A stretch of DNA of 64,000 bases from an uncultured Modestobacter sp. GTDB taxonomy: Bacteria; Actinomycetota; Actinomycetes; Mycobacteriales; Geodermatophilaceae. The position numbers were made by a program, and so were the translations under genes. How positions within the stretch are numbered: position 1 is the first letter of the stretch; each line of letters opens with the position of its first letter. Location: assembly GCF_947486615.1 (NCBI RefSeq), contig NZ_CANKUD010000009.1, positions 124,001 through 188,000 of the forward strand, read 5' to 3'. This document shows, in pieces, positions 8,343 to 16,311 of the stretch. Under the pieces are notes generated by a model. It was given only the letters and a program-made list of their open reading frames with translations. It ran no database searches and had not been told where the DNA came from.

Positions 8343-9748
8343 CGGGCGGCGGCGAGGAGGGTGCGGGCGGCGGGGGCGTCGGGGGTCAGCTCGCGGACGC
8401 GGCCGGCGTCATCGAGCAGGTCCATCCGGGCCAGCCACGCCTCGAACTCCGGCGCCGGGCGCAGGTCGAGCACCGAGCGGGCGGTGAGCACGTCGGTGAA
8501 CGACAGCGACTGGTAGTGCAGCATCACGTCGTCCGAGCCGGGGACGGCGATGACGAACGCGCAGCCCGCCGCACCGAGCAGCAGGGTGAGGACGTCGGTG
8601 TCGTCGCCGTCGACGTCGGTGTGGTTGGTGTAGCAGACGTCCACGCCCATCGGCAGGCCGAGCAGCTTGCCGCAGAAGTGGTCCTCCAGCCCGGCCCGGA
8701 TCACCTGCTTGCCGTCGTAGAGGTACTCCGGGCCGATGAACCCGACGACGGTGTTGACCAGCAGCGGGTCGAAGTGCCGGGCGACGGCGTAGGCACGGCA
8801 CTCCAGGGTCTGCTGGTCGACCGGGCCGTCGACGCCGTGGTGCGCGTCGGCCGACAGCGCCGAGCCCTGCCCGGTCTCGAAGTAGGTGACGTTGTCCCCC
8901 ACCGTCCCCCGGCCCAGCGCCAGCGCGCCGGCGCGGGCCTCGGTGAGCTGGTCCAGCGTGATCCCGAAGCCGCGGTTGCCCGCCTGCGTGCCGGCTACGG
9001 AGGCGAACACCAGGTCGACCGGGGCGCCGGCCTCCAGCGCCCGCAGCGTGGTGGTCACGTGCGCCAGCACGCAGGACTGGGTGGGGATCTCGTAACGGCT
9101 GATCACCGCGTCGACCAGCTCCAGCAGCGCGATCGTCTGCGCCGGGTTGTCGGTGGCCGGGTTGATCCCGATGACGGCGTCCCCGGCGCCGTGCAGCAGG
9201 CCGTCCAGGATCGAGGCGGTCACCCCGACGGCGTCGTCCGTGGGGTGGTTGGGCTGCAGCCGGGAGGCCAGCCGGCCGGGCAGGCCGAGGGTGCCGCGCA
9301 GGCCGGTGACCACCCGGGTCCGCCGGGCGACGGCGACCAGGTCGGCGTTGCGCATGAGCTTGGAGACAGCGGCGACCATCTCCGGGGTCAGCCCGCGGGC
9401 CAGGGCGGAGATGGCCACCTCGTCGCGCTCGGCGGCCCGGGCCAGCAGCCAGTCGCGGAACTCCCCCACCGTCAGCGAGGCGACCGGGGTGAAGGCGGCG
9501 CCGTCGTGGGTGTCCAGGATCAGCCGGGTGACGTCGTCCTCGTCGTAGCCGACGACCTGCTCGGTGAGGAAGGTGGCCAGCGGGACGTCGGCGAGCACGT
9601 GCTGGGCGGCGACCCGCTGGGCCTGCGACTCCGCGGCGACCCCGGCCAGCACGTCCCCGGAGCGGGCCGGGGTGGCCTTGGCCAGGACGTCGGTGAGCGA
9701 GCGGAACTCGTGGGTGTGCCCGCCCAGCGTCGTCCGGCGGACGGTCAT
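8339..9748 (-). CDS. eutB: Ethanolamine ammonia-lyase large subunit
   Basis: EutB, 469 residues, the catalytic TIM-barrel subunit that binds adenosylcobalamin and ethanolamine. Recognisable family blocks are VIGINPATDNPAQT, VLAHVTTTLRALEAGAPVDL, SVAGTQAGNRGFGI, YFETGQGSALSADAHHG and VGFIGPEYLYDGKQVIRAGLED. Length fits the family. ATG at 9748 overlaps the stop of the upstream permease (ATGA), and the gene's own stop overlaps eutC, so permease-eutB-eutC form one coupled operon. No cobalamin riboswitch was seen upstream. Confidence 0.96.
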   Translation of the reverse strand: MTVRRTTLGGHTHEFRSLTDVLAKATPARSGDVLAGVAAESQAQRVAAQHVLADVPLATFLTEQVVGYDEDDVTRLILDTHDGAAFTPVASLTVGEFRDWLLARAAERDEVAISALARGLTPEMVAAVSKLMRNADLVAVARRTRVVTGLRGTLGLPGRLASRLQPNHPTDDAVGVTASILDGLLHGAGDAVIGINPATDNPAQTIALLELVDAVISRYEIPTQSCVLAHVTTTLRALEAGAPVDLVFASVAGTQAGNRGFGITLDQLTEARAGALALGRGTVGDNVTYFETGQGSALSADAHHGVDGPVDQQTLECRAYAVARHFDPLLVNTVVGFIGPEYLYDGKQVIRAGLEDHFCGKLLGLPMGVDVCYTNHTDVDGDDTDVLTLLLGAAGCAFVIAVPGSDDVMLHYQSLSFTDVLTARSVLDLRPAPEFEAWLARMDLLDDAGRVRELTPDAPAARTLLAAAR

Positions 9749-11208
9749 CTGACGTCCTCCTCGGCGGCGGCCAGCAGCGCGAACTCCTCCTCGGGGGCGG
9801 AGGCGACCAGGTGGTGCCGGCTGTAGAACGCGAACCAGCCGATGAACACGGCGTAGGCGGCCAGCGTCCAGCCCGCGGCGACCGGGTCGACCAGGAACGT
9901 CGCCAGCACCGCGGCCGCGGCGAGCACCAGCGCGACGCCGGTGGTGACCGTGCCGCCGGGCGTGCGGTAGGGCCGGGGCAGGTCGGGCTCGCGGCGGCGC
10001 AGCACGATGTGGCTGACCATCATCAGCACGTAGGAGACCGTCGCGCCGAAGACGGCCATGTTGAGCAACATGGCCCCCTGGCCGGTCAGCGAGAGGGCGA
10101 AGCCGATCGCGCCGGGCACCAGCAGCGCCAGCACCGGCGCCTTGCGGGCGTTGGTCACCGACAGCGCGCGGGGCAGGTAGCCGGCGCGGGAGAGCGCGAA
10201 CGTCTGCCGGGAGTAGGCGTAGATGATCGAGAAGAAGCTGGCGACCAGACCGACCAGGCCGGCGTAGTTGATCACCGTGGTCAGCCCGCTGGACGCCCCG
10301 GCGACCTCGAGCGCCTCCACCGGCGGGTTGCCGCTGGCCGACATCGCCTCCGAGCCACCCGCCCCCGCGGTGAACACCAGCATCAGCACCGCGAGCACCA
10401 GCAGCAGGCCCATCGCCGCGACGATCCCCCGCGGCATGCTCCGCGCCGGGTCCCTGGCCTCCTCGGAGGCCAGCGGCACGCACTCCACCGCCAGGAAGAA
10501 CCAGATGGCGAACGGGAAGGCCGCCCAGATGCCGATCAGACCGAAGGGCAGGAACTCCGAGGCACCGGCGGCGTCGGTCGGCGCGATGTCGGTCAGGTTG
10601 GCCCCGTCGAACGCCGGCACCGCCCCGACCAGGTAGAAGACCAGCCCGGCCACCGCGACGGCGGCGATCACCAGCATCACCTTCAGCGCCTCGCCGACCC
10701 CCAGCAGGTGGATGCCGATGAACAGGGCGTAGGCGGCGAGGTAGACCCACCAGCCGTCGGTGATGCCGAACAGCCCGAGCGACTCGACGTAGGCGCCGAT
10801 GAAGGTGGCGATCGCGGCCGGGGCGATCGCGCACTCGATCAGCACCGCCACCCCGGTCGCGTAGCCACCCCACGGACCCAGCGCCCGGCGGGCGAAGGTG
10901 TAACCACCACCGGCGGTCGGCAGCGCCGACCCCAGCTCGGCCAGGCCGAACACCATCGCCGAGTACATGACCGCCATGAGGACGACGGCGATCAGCAGCC
11001 CACCGAAGCCGCCCTCGGCCAGACCGAAGTTCCAGCCGGCGTAGTCACCGGAGATGACCGCGGCGACGCCGAGGCCGGCCAGCAGCACCCAGCCGGCGGT
11101 GCCCCCGCGGAGCTGCCGCTTCTCCAGGTAGCCGGCGTCCACGGACTCCGCCTCCACCCCCCGGCCCGGTCCGTGCGCGGTGCGGGCGGCTGCGGGCTCG
11201 ACGGTCAT
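9745..11208 (-). CDS. eat: Ethanolamine permease (APC superfamily)
   Basis: 487 residues, about twelve hydrophobic segments, amino acid-polyamine-organocation family. It imports ethanolamine through the inner membrane for EutBC. Family segments include LRGGTAGWVLLAGLGVA and GDYAGWNFGLAEGGF near the N-terminus and AMLLNMAVFGATVSYVLM centrally. A good ribosome-binding site (GGAGGA, 8 bases before ATG 11208) supports the start. It is the first gene of the eut operon. The 101-base gap to the upstream gene must hold the promoter; it contains an inverted repeat (11299-11311) and a GAACACG half-site on the same strand. Confidence 0.88.
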   Translation of the reverse strand: MTVEPAAARTAHGPGRGVEAESVDAGYLEKRQLRGGTAGWVLLAGLGVAAVISGDYAGWNFGLAEGGFGGLLIAVVLMAVMYSAMVFGLAELGSALPTAGGGYTFARRALGPWGGYATGVAVLIECAIAPAAIATFIGAYVESLGLFGITDGWWVYLAAYALFIGIHLLGVGEALKVMLVIAAVAVAGLVFYLVGAVPAFDGANLTDIAPTDAAGASEFLPFGLIGIWAAFPFAIWFFLAVECVPLASEEARDPARSMPRGIVAAMGLLLVLAVLMLVFTAGAGGSEAMSASGNPPVEALEVAGASSGLTTVINYAGLVGLVASFFSIIYAYSRQTFALSRAGYLPRALSVTNARKAPVLALLVPGAIGFALSLTGQGAMLLNMAVFGATVSYVLMMVSHIVLRRREPDLPRPYRTPGGTVTTGVALVLAAAAVLATFLVDPVAAGWTLAAYAVFIGWFAFYSRHHLVASAPEEEFALLAAAEEDVR

Positions 11209-11298
11209 CTGCGGTCCTCCGACTCGGCACCGGCGTGGATCAGGTGCGGGCCAGCGTGTTCCCCCCGCCGCCCCTGGTCAACGGGGTGCGACGTCTCG

Positions 11299-11311
11299 GA
11301 ACACGGTGTTC
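11299..11311. promoter_or_regulatory. Palindrome upstream of the ethanolamine operon (possible operator)
   Basis: GAACAC-G-GTGTTC is a perfect 6-bp-arm inverted repeat. A matching GTGTTCC half-site lies ~40 bases closer to the permease start (11256-11262). It overlaps the stop codon of the upstream gene. An operator for an ethanolamine-responsive regulator is one reading; no regulator gene is adjacent. Confidence 0.35.
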
Positions 11312-12263
11312 ACACCCGGCCCATCAGGTCCCCGGCCAGCTGCGCTGCGTGCGGGTGACCGAACAGCCCGGGCAGGCCGCCGGTGTGCAGGAAGACGGTC
11401 CGCCGGCCCAGGCTAAGCGTCCCGTCGGCGACCGCGGCCGCCAGCCCGGCGAGCGCCTTGCCGGTGTAGACCGGGTCGAGCACCAGGCCCTCGGTGCGCG
11501 CGGCCGTGGTCATCGCCACGCGCGCCGCCGGGGTGAGCACCCCGTAGCCCTCGCCGACCTGGTCGCCGCGCAGCCGCAGCTCCCCGACGGTCGCCCCGAG
11601 CGCCGTGGCCAGCGCGGAGACCCGTGCCGCCGCGTCGGCGACGGCGCCGGTGTCGACGCCCAGCACCCGCTCGGCGCCGAGCCCGGCGACCAGGCCGGCC
11701 ATCGTGCCGCCCGAGCCGACCGCCACCACCACGCTGTCCAGGTCGGGCAGCTGCTCGGTCAGCTCCGCCGCGCAGGCCAGGTAGCCCCGCGCACCGGTGG
11801 CGGTCGACCCGCCCAGCGGCAGCACGGCAGGCACCTCCCCGGCCGCTTGCAGCTCCGCCGCGACGTCGGCGACCCGGGCGTCGACGTCCTCCCCCGGCGG
11901 GACCACCACCAGCCGGGCGCCGAAGAGCTCGGCCAGCGCCAGGTTGCCGGGGCGGGCGGCGTCCGGGGCACCGGAGAGCACCAGGACGGCGGACAGCCCG
12001 CGCACCGCCGCGGCGGCCGCGGTCATCCGGGCGTGGTTGCTCTGCACTCCCCCGCTGGTCACCAGCACGGTGGCGCCGGCGGTCTCCGCCTCGGCCACCA
12101 GGTGCTCCAGCTTGCGCACCTTGTTGCCGCCGGCGAACGAGGTCAGGTCGTCGCGCTTGACCCACAGGTCGTCCGCGCGGAGCCCGAGCGCGGCGGCGAG
12201 CCGGGGCGCAGGCTCCAGCGGGGTCGGCCAGCTGGACAGGCGCACGGGAGCCGGGGTGGTCAC
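11310..12263 (-). CDS. D-cysteine desulfhydrase/ACC deaminase family PLP enzyme
   Basis: 317 residues, type II PLP fold. The lysine that forms the Schiff base is in FAGGNKVRKLEHL (~residue 51), followed by TSGGVQSNHARMTAAAAA and the phosphate-binding region VVAVGSGGTMAGLVAGL. The pattern fits DcyD-like D-cysteine desulfhydrases, which release pyruvate, sulfide and ammonia. ACC deaminase and L-cysteate lyase are close alternatives that the sequence alone does not exclude. GTG start. It lies upstream of the eut operon on the same strand, but the 101-base gap argues for separate control. Confidence 0.82.
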   Translation of the reverse strand: MTTPAPVRLSSWPTPLEPAPRLAAALGLRADDLWVKRDDLTSFAGGNKVRKLEHLVAEAETAGATVLVTSGGVQSNHARMTAAAAAVRGLSAVLVLSGAPDAARPGNLALAELFGARLVVVPPGEDVDARVADVAAELQAAGEVPAVLPLGGSTATGARGYLACAAELTEQLPDLDSVVVAVGSGGTMAGLVAGLGAERVLGVDTGAVADAAARVSALATALGATVGELRLRGDQVGEGYGVLTPAARVAMTTAARTEGLVLDPVYTGKALAGLAAAVADGTLSLGRRTVFLHTGGLPGLFGHPHAAQLAGDLMGRV

Positions 12264-12308
12264 GGGGAGCCAGCCTGGCCTGCCGCGGGCCGGCTGACCA
12301 CCCCCGGG

Positions 12309-13670
12309 TCAGACCTCCAGCAGCTGCAGGTCGCGCACGTAGGTGCCCGCCCCGCTGCGCACCCGGGTGACCGCCGGGCGCACCGCCGCGCCCATCGGGC
12401 GCAGCACCACCGCGACCGGCCGCCGGCCGAACAGCACCGGCTGCGCCCAGCCGGCGGGCATCGCCGGGCGGCGGATCTGCTCGCCGTCGATGCCCAGGAC
12501 CAGCACCGCGGCGAGCACCGCCATCAGCGCGACCGTGCCCAGCGCGGTGGGCAGCCCGGCGTGCTCGGCCAGGAAGCCGATCACCGGCGGGCCGCCGAGC
12601 AGGCCGGTGTAGCCCACGGTCGTCGACAGCGCGACCCCCGAGGGCCCGCCGAGCGCACCGGCCCGGGCGATGGCCAGCGGGAACACGTTGGCCAGCCCCA
12701 GCCCGACGAGCACGAAACCGCCCAGCGCCACCGGCAGGGACGACGTCGTGACCGCGGCCAGCGCGCCGGCCGCGGCGACCAGCGCCCCGCCGACCAGCAG
12801 CCGGCGCTCCCCCAGGGCGAGCACCAGCCGCCCGCCGGCGAGCCGGCCGACGGCCATCGCCGAGGAGAAGCCGGCGTACCCGGCCGCCGCCAGTGCCGGC
12901 GCGGCGGCCAGCTGCTCGCGCAGGTGCAGCGCGCCCCAGTCGCTGAGCGCGCCCTCGCCGTAGGCGGTGGCCCCGGCCACCGCACCCAGCAGCACCAGGA
13001 CGCCGGTCGGGCGCGTGGCACCACCGCCCGGCGTGACCACGACCCGCGGGTCGGTCGCGCCGGCGGTGGCGTCGGCGCCGACCAGCACCGGCGCGGCCCA
13101 GGCCATGACGGCCAGCCCGAGGACGGCGACCAGGGCCAGGTGCAGGCCGACCCCGACCCCGGCAGAGGCCAGCCCGCCGACCAGCGCGCCGAGCAGCCCG
13201 CCGGCGCTGAAGGCGGCGTGCAGCCCGGAGAGCAGCGGCCGGCCGGCGCGGGCCTCGACCTGGACGCCGGCGCTGTTGGCCGCGACGTTGACCGCACCGG
13301 TGGCGGCGCCGAACACCAGCAGCGCGGCGCACAGCCCGGCCACCGAGGTGGTCAGCCCGGGCAGCACGGCGCAGCCGCTGGCCGCGACACCGGCGAGCGC
13401 GGCCACCCGGCCGGTGCCGATCCGCCGGCAGAGGACGCCGGTGGCCTGCATGCAGGCCAGCGCGCCGAGGGACAGGCAGAGCAGGGCGACGCCCAGCGCG
13501 GTGTGACCGGCACCGGTCGCGGCACTGACGTCGGGCACACGGGCCGCCCAGCTGCCGAAGACGAAGCCGTCCAGCCCGAAGAGGACGGCGACGGCGAGCC
13601 GCAGCCGATCCAGCGACGGCGGCGTCCGGACGATCGGGGTGCGGGCACGGGAGGAGACAGAGATGACCAT
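12309..13670 (-). CDS. MFS transporter
   Basis: 453 residues with about twelve hydrophobic helices. The first helix region reads LRLAVAVLFGLDGFVFGSWAARVP, typical of the MFS group near the fucose-permease/YbjJ-like proteins, with the signature-like loop GVLCRRIGTGRVAALAG after TM2. ATG at 13670 is preferred over longer in-frame starts because GAAGG lies 7 bases upstream and the upstream extension is non-hydrophobic. Substrate unknown. The C-terminal ~50 residues form a basic cytosolic tail. The 231 bases between this gene and the divergent one (13671-13901) are G/C-rich, and I see no clear promoter element in them. Confidence 0.8.
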   Translation of the reverse strand: MVISVSSRARTPIVRTPPSLDRLRLAVAVLFGLDGFVFGSWAARVPDVSAATGAGHTALGVALLCLSLGALACMQATGVLCRRIGTGRVAALAGVAASGCAVLPGLTTSVAGLCAALLVFGAATGAVNVAANSAGVQVEARAGRPLLSGLHAAFSAGGLLGALVGGLASAGVGVGLHLALVAVLGLAVMAWAAPVLVGADATAGATDPRVVVTPGGGATRPTGVLVLLGAVAGATAYGEGALSDWGALHLREQLAAAPALAAAGYAGFSSAMAVGRLAGGRLVLALGERRLLVGGALVAAAGALAAVTTSSLPVALGGFVLVGLGLANVFPLAIARAGALGGPSGVALSTTVGYTGLLGGPPVIGFLAEHAGLPTALGTVALMAVLAAVLVLGIDGEQIRRPAMPAGWAQPVLFGRRPVAVVLRPMGAAVRPAVTRVRSGAGTYVRDLQLLEV

Positions 13671-13901
13671 GGGACCTTCACGGGAGGAGACGCGCGGCAC
13701 CGCAGCGCGGCGGGGCGGGGCGGGGGTCGGAGAGCACACGACCTCGGGCGCTGGACTCCACGGTGCCAGCCGAACGTGTGCCCGTCGTGTCGATCCGGTG
13801 TCCGGTGGGCGTGAGTGTGCGCACGTCGGCGCCTCCCCCGGCATCCGCCGTCACGCCCGCCCCGGCGGTTGCCGGGACGGCGCCGTGGGCACGGTCACGT
13901 C

Positions 13902-14861
13902 ATGACCGGGACCTTCACCCGCGGGCTGCTCGCCGGCGCTGCCGGCACCACCGCGCTCAACGCCGTCACCCACCTCGATCGGGCCCTGCGCGGCCGGCCG
14001 GCCAGCGACGTGCCGGCGCAGACCGTCGACGCGCTCGCCGACGTCACCGGCCAGCAGGTCCCCGGCAAGGGCGCCGTCCGGGAGTCCCGGCTCAGCGGTC
14101 TCGGTGCGCTGGCCGGGATCGTCAACGGCGTCGGCCTGGGCGTGCTGTCCAGCGTGGCCCGCTCGGCCGGGGTCCGGATGCCGTTCCCGGTGGGCACGGT
14201 GGTCAAGGGCGCCCTGTCGATGGCCGCCACCGACGCACCGGTCGCCGCCCTCGGGGTGAGCGACCCGCGCGGCTGGTCCCGCGAGGACTGGCTCACCGAC
14301 GCCGTCCCGCACCTGGCCTACGGCGCGACCGTGCAGGCGGTCGTGTCGGGCCTGCCGACGCCGAAGGAGCGGGTGCTGCCCCGCCAGAAGGCGCGCGCCG
14401 GCCTGGTCGCCCGTTCCCTGCTGCTCGGGGTCGCCGCCGGCGGCCGCAGCTCCCTGGGCCTGGCCGGCCCGACGCTCACCGCCACCGACACCGGCGTGGC
14501 CAAGAAGCTCGCATCGCTGACCTCCCTGGGTGGCGAGCTCTACGCCGACAAGCAGCCCGGGGTCCCCGACCGCACCAGCCCGGCCGCCCTGCCGGCCCGG
14601 CTGGCCAGCGGCGCCGGCGGTGCCGTGCTGCTGTCCCGCCGGCAGGGCGCCAACGCCGCGTGGCCCGTCGTGGCCGGCATCGCCGGCTCCGCCGCCGGGT
14701 CCTTCGGTGGCCTCGGCTGGCGCCGCTGGGCGGACGGCCGGCTGCCCGACTGGCAGGCCGGCGTCATCGAGGACGGCGTCGCGCTCGCCCTGGCCCTCGC
14801 TGCGTGCCTGCCCGGCCGGCGTCGCTCCACCCGGGTGCGCACCGTCCACCTCTTCGACTGA
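13902..14861 (+). CDS. DUF4126-like membrane protein
   Basis: 319 residues. The C-terminal half resembles DUF4126: LLLGVAAGGRSSLGLAGPTLT, then DRTSPAALPARLASGAGGA and AWPVVAGIAGSAAGSFGGL, all weakly hydrophobic helices rich in Gly/Ala. The N-terminal half (GLLAGAAGTTALNAVTHLDRALRGRP and GLGALAGIVNGVGLGVLSS) is a further membrane-associated region. Function unknown. ATG at 13902 is chosen because the in-frame upstream extension is Arg/Pro-rich and unlike protein. It converges with the TIGR03086-type gene across a tandem-repeat region. Confidence 0.6.
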   Translation: MTGTFTRGLLAGAAGTTALNAVTHLDRALRGRPASDVPAQTVDALADVTGQQVPGKGAVRESRLSGLGALAGIVNGVGLGVLSSVARSAGVRMPFPVGTVVKGALSMAATDAPVAALGVSDPRGWSREDWLTDAVPHLAYGATVQAVVSGLPTPKERVLPRQKARAGLVARSLLLGVAAGGRSSLGLAGPTLTATDTGVAKKLASLTSLGGELYADKQPGVPDRTSPAALPARLASGAGGAVLLSRRQGANAAWPVVAGIAGSAAGSFGGLGWRRWADGRLPDWQAGVIEDGVALALALAACLPGRRRSTRVRTVHLFD

Positions 14862-14909
14862 CCGATCCGGCCGCCCGGCTCAGGCCACCCGGCCGGGGCC
14901 GCGGCCCAG

Positions 14910-15056
14910 CCGGCTGACCGGGCTCCGCCGGCTGATCGGGCTCCGCCGGCTGATCGGGCTCCGCCGGCTGATCGGGCTCCGCCGGCTGGCCGGAGCTCCG
15001 CCGACTGGCCCGGGCTCAGCCGGCTGACCGGGCTCCGCCGCCTGGCCGGGGCTCAG
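14910..15056. repeat. 18-19 bp tandem repeat (minisatellite) between convergent genes
   Basis: At least eight tandem units. Units 2-4 (14928-14981) are identical CCGGCTGATCGGGCTCCG. Units 1 and 7 differ by one base. The 19-base units at 14982, 15001 and 15038 are diverged. The array fills most of the 214-base gap between two converging genes (stops at 14861 and 15076). Each unit has CCGGC/GCCGG-type self-complementarity, so the transcript could fold and act as a terminator. Confidence 0.85.
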
Positions 15057-15075
15057 CCGGGTGGTCGGCGCCGGC

Positions 15076-15678
15076 TCAGGCCGTCCAGCCGGGGTCGCGG
15101 CCGGTCAGGCCGAGCGCACGGTCGAAGGCCGTCGAGGTGGCCGGCACCGGCACCTCGGGGCCGTACCAGCCGCCGTCCCTGCCCAGTTGCGCCAGCGGGG
15201 TCACCGCGGCGAGGAGCGCATCACCGAGCGGGGCCGGGACGTCGTAGTCGGCGCCGATCGCCCGGGCAAGGTCCCAGCCGTGCAGCACGAACTCGGCCAG
15301 CATCAGCGGCCCGACGACCTCCGCCGGCATCGGCGCGGTGCCCATGAGGGTGTCGCCCTTCCACGCGGCCGGGTCGGCCCATGCGTCGGCGGCGGTGTCC
15401 AGCTCCTCGGGGACGGCGGCGGCCCACGCCTCCACCGGCCGGCCGTCCAGGAACGGCGCCGGGGTCAGGCTGTTCGCCTCGTGCTCCAGCGGCATGCCGG
15501 TCGCCGACCGCTGGGAGAGGACGGCAGCCCAGGCCAGGTGGTCGATCAGCGCGCGGACGTCGAGATCCCGGCACGGCGTGGGGGCGGTCAGCTGCTCGGG
15601 GCGGACGGCGGTCAACACGGTGGACGCCAGGCCGGCGGCGGCGCGCACCGCCGCGGGTGGGCGGAGGGTCTCGGTCAC
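15076..15678 (-). CDS. TIGR03086-family metal-binding (DinB/mycothiol-transferase-like) protein
   Basis: 200 residues from GTG 15678. The longer in-frame extension overlaps the next gene and is Pro/Ser-rich, so it was rejected. The pattern TPCRDLDVRALIDHLAWAAVL, then LMLAEFVLHGWDLARAIG, is that of TIGR03086/maleylpyruvate-isomerase-N domains, a four-helix bundle whose three histidines bind a metal and which in actinomycetes often uses mycothiol. The HL of IDHL and the HGWD motif are present. The substrate is unknown. Confidence 0.75.
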   Translation of the reverse strand: MTETLRPPAAVRAAAGLASTVLTAVRPEQLTAPTPCRDLDVRALIDHLAWAAVLSQRSATGMPLEHEANSLTPAPFLDGRPVEAWAAAVPEELDTAADAWADPAAWKGDTLMGTAPMPAEVVGPLMLAEFVLHGWDLARAIGADYDVPAPLGDALLAAVTPLAQLGRDGGWYGPEVPVPATSTAFDRALGLTGRDPGWTA

Positions 15679-15721
15679 CCGCCCAGCCTGCCCTGCCCGG
15701 GACCGGGCGCGGAGCAGCGGT

Positions 15722-16123
15722 TCAGCGCGGCCGGGCGTCGAGGGCCTGCAGCAGCCACCCGGGGCCGGCCACTTCTGCCCCGGCCGGGAGCCGATCCCGC
15801 AGCCCCCGGTCGGCGGTGACGACCAGCAGGTCGTCGTCGCCGTCGGCGAGGTCGGCGGCGGTCGCGACGAGGGCGTCGTCCCCGCTGCCGGGAGCCCGGA
15901 CGACCCGGACGCCGGCGGGGGCGGCGACGTCCCGGGCCTGCCCCTCGACGACGGCGACCAGCGCGGTGACCGGTACCGGTGCACCGCCGGGTCCGGTCAG
16001 CTCGCGCCCGGGCAGGGCGGTGAGCTGGTCGAGCAGCCGGCCGGTGGCGCCGGCACGGTCACGCCACCAGCCGTCGGGCCGGGACCCGACGACGTTGGCG
16101 ACGTCCACCAGGACGGTGGTCAC
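15722..16123 (-). CDS. NYN/YacP-type nuclease domain protein
   Basis: 133 residues, GTG start. A compact PIN-like nuclease fold is suggested by TVLVDVANVVGSRPDG at the N-terminus (first acidic residue), SGDDALVATAADL in the middle and LLVVTADRGLRDRL near the end. The acidic triad and TADRGL are the NYN/YacP hallmarks. The family is associated with RNA processing. It starts five bases after the stop of the small membrane gene, so the two are probably co-transcribed. Confidence 0.75.
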   Translation of the reverse strand: MTTVLVDVANVVGSRPDGWWRDRAGATGRLLDQLTALPGRELTGPGGAPVPVTALVAVVEGQARDVAAPAGVRVVRAPGSGDDALVATAADLADGDDDLLVVTADRGLRDRLPAGAEVAGPGWLLQALDARPR

Positions 16124-16127
16124 CGGG

Positions 16128-16283
16128 TCAGCGGCGGCGGGCGATCGCGAGTGCGGCGGTGCCCGCGGCGAAGAGCAGGCCGACCACGGCCAGCCAGAAC
16201 AGGCCCTCCACGATGAAGCCGATCACGCTGACCGCGATCCAGAGGACGAGGAGAACCAGCAGCAGGAGCAGGAAGGGACGCAC
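16128..16283 (-). CDS. Small two-helix membrane protein
   Basis: 51 residues from GTG 16283: one Leu/Val-rich helix (FLLLLLVLLVLWIAVSVIGF), a short VEG turn, a second helix (LFWLAVVGLLFAAGTAALAI) and an ARRR end. Small helical hairpins of this type are common in actinomycetes and have no assigned role. Support is hydrophobic periodicity, tight spacing to the NYN gene and same-strand context. Confidence 0.55.
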   Translation of the reverse strand: MRPFLLLLLVLLVLWIAVSVIGFIVEGLFWLAVVGLLFAAGTAALAIARRR

Positions 16284-16311
16284 GCCCTGACCGTAGGCCC
16301 TCCGGCTCCGG

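Noticed and set aside
10053-10075. CGGCCATGTTGAGCAACATGGCC inside the ethanolamine permease (stated as halves CGGCCATGTTG / CAACATGGCC), similar to the palindromic element
   Set aside because: It encodes the LLNMAVFGA stretch that is expected in this permease family, and the centre differs in length (23 rather than 24 bases). Coincidence of codons is more likely than an inserted element.
14910-15056. Possible CRISPR array
   Set aside because: Units are contiguous 18-19 bp repeats with no unique spacers and no cas genes nearby; it is a minisatellite.
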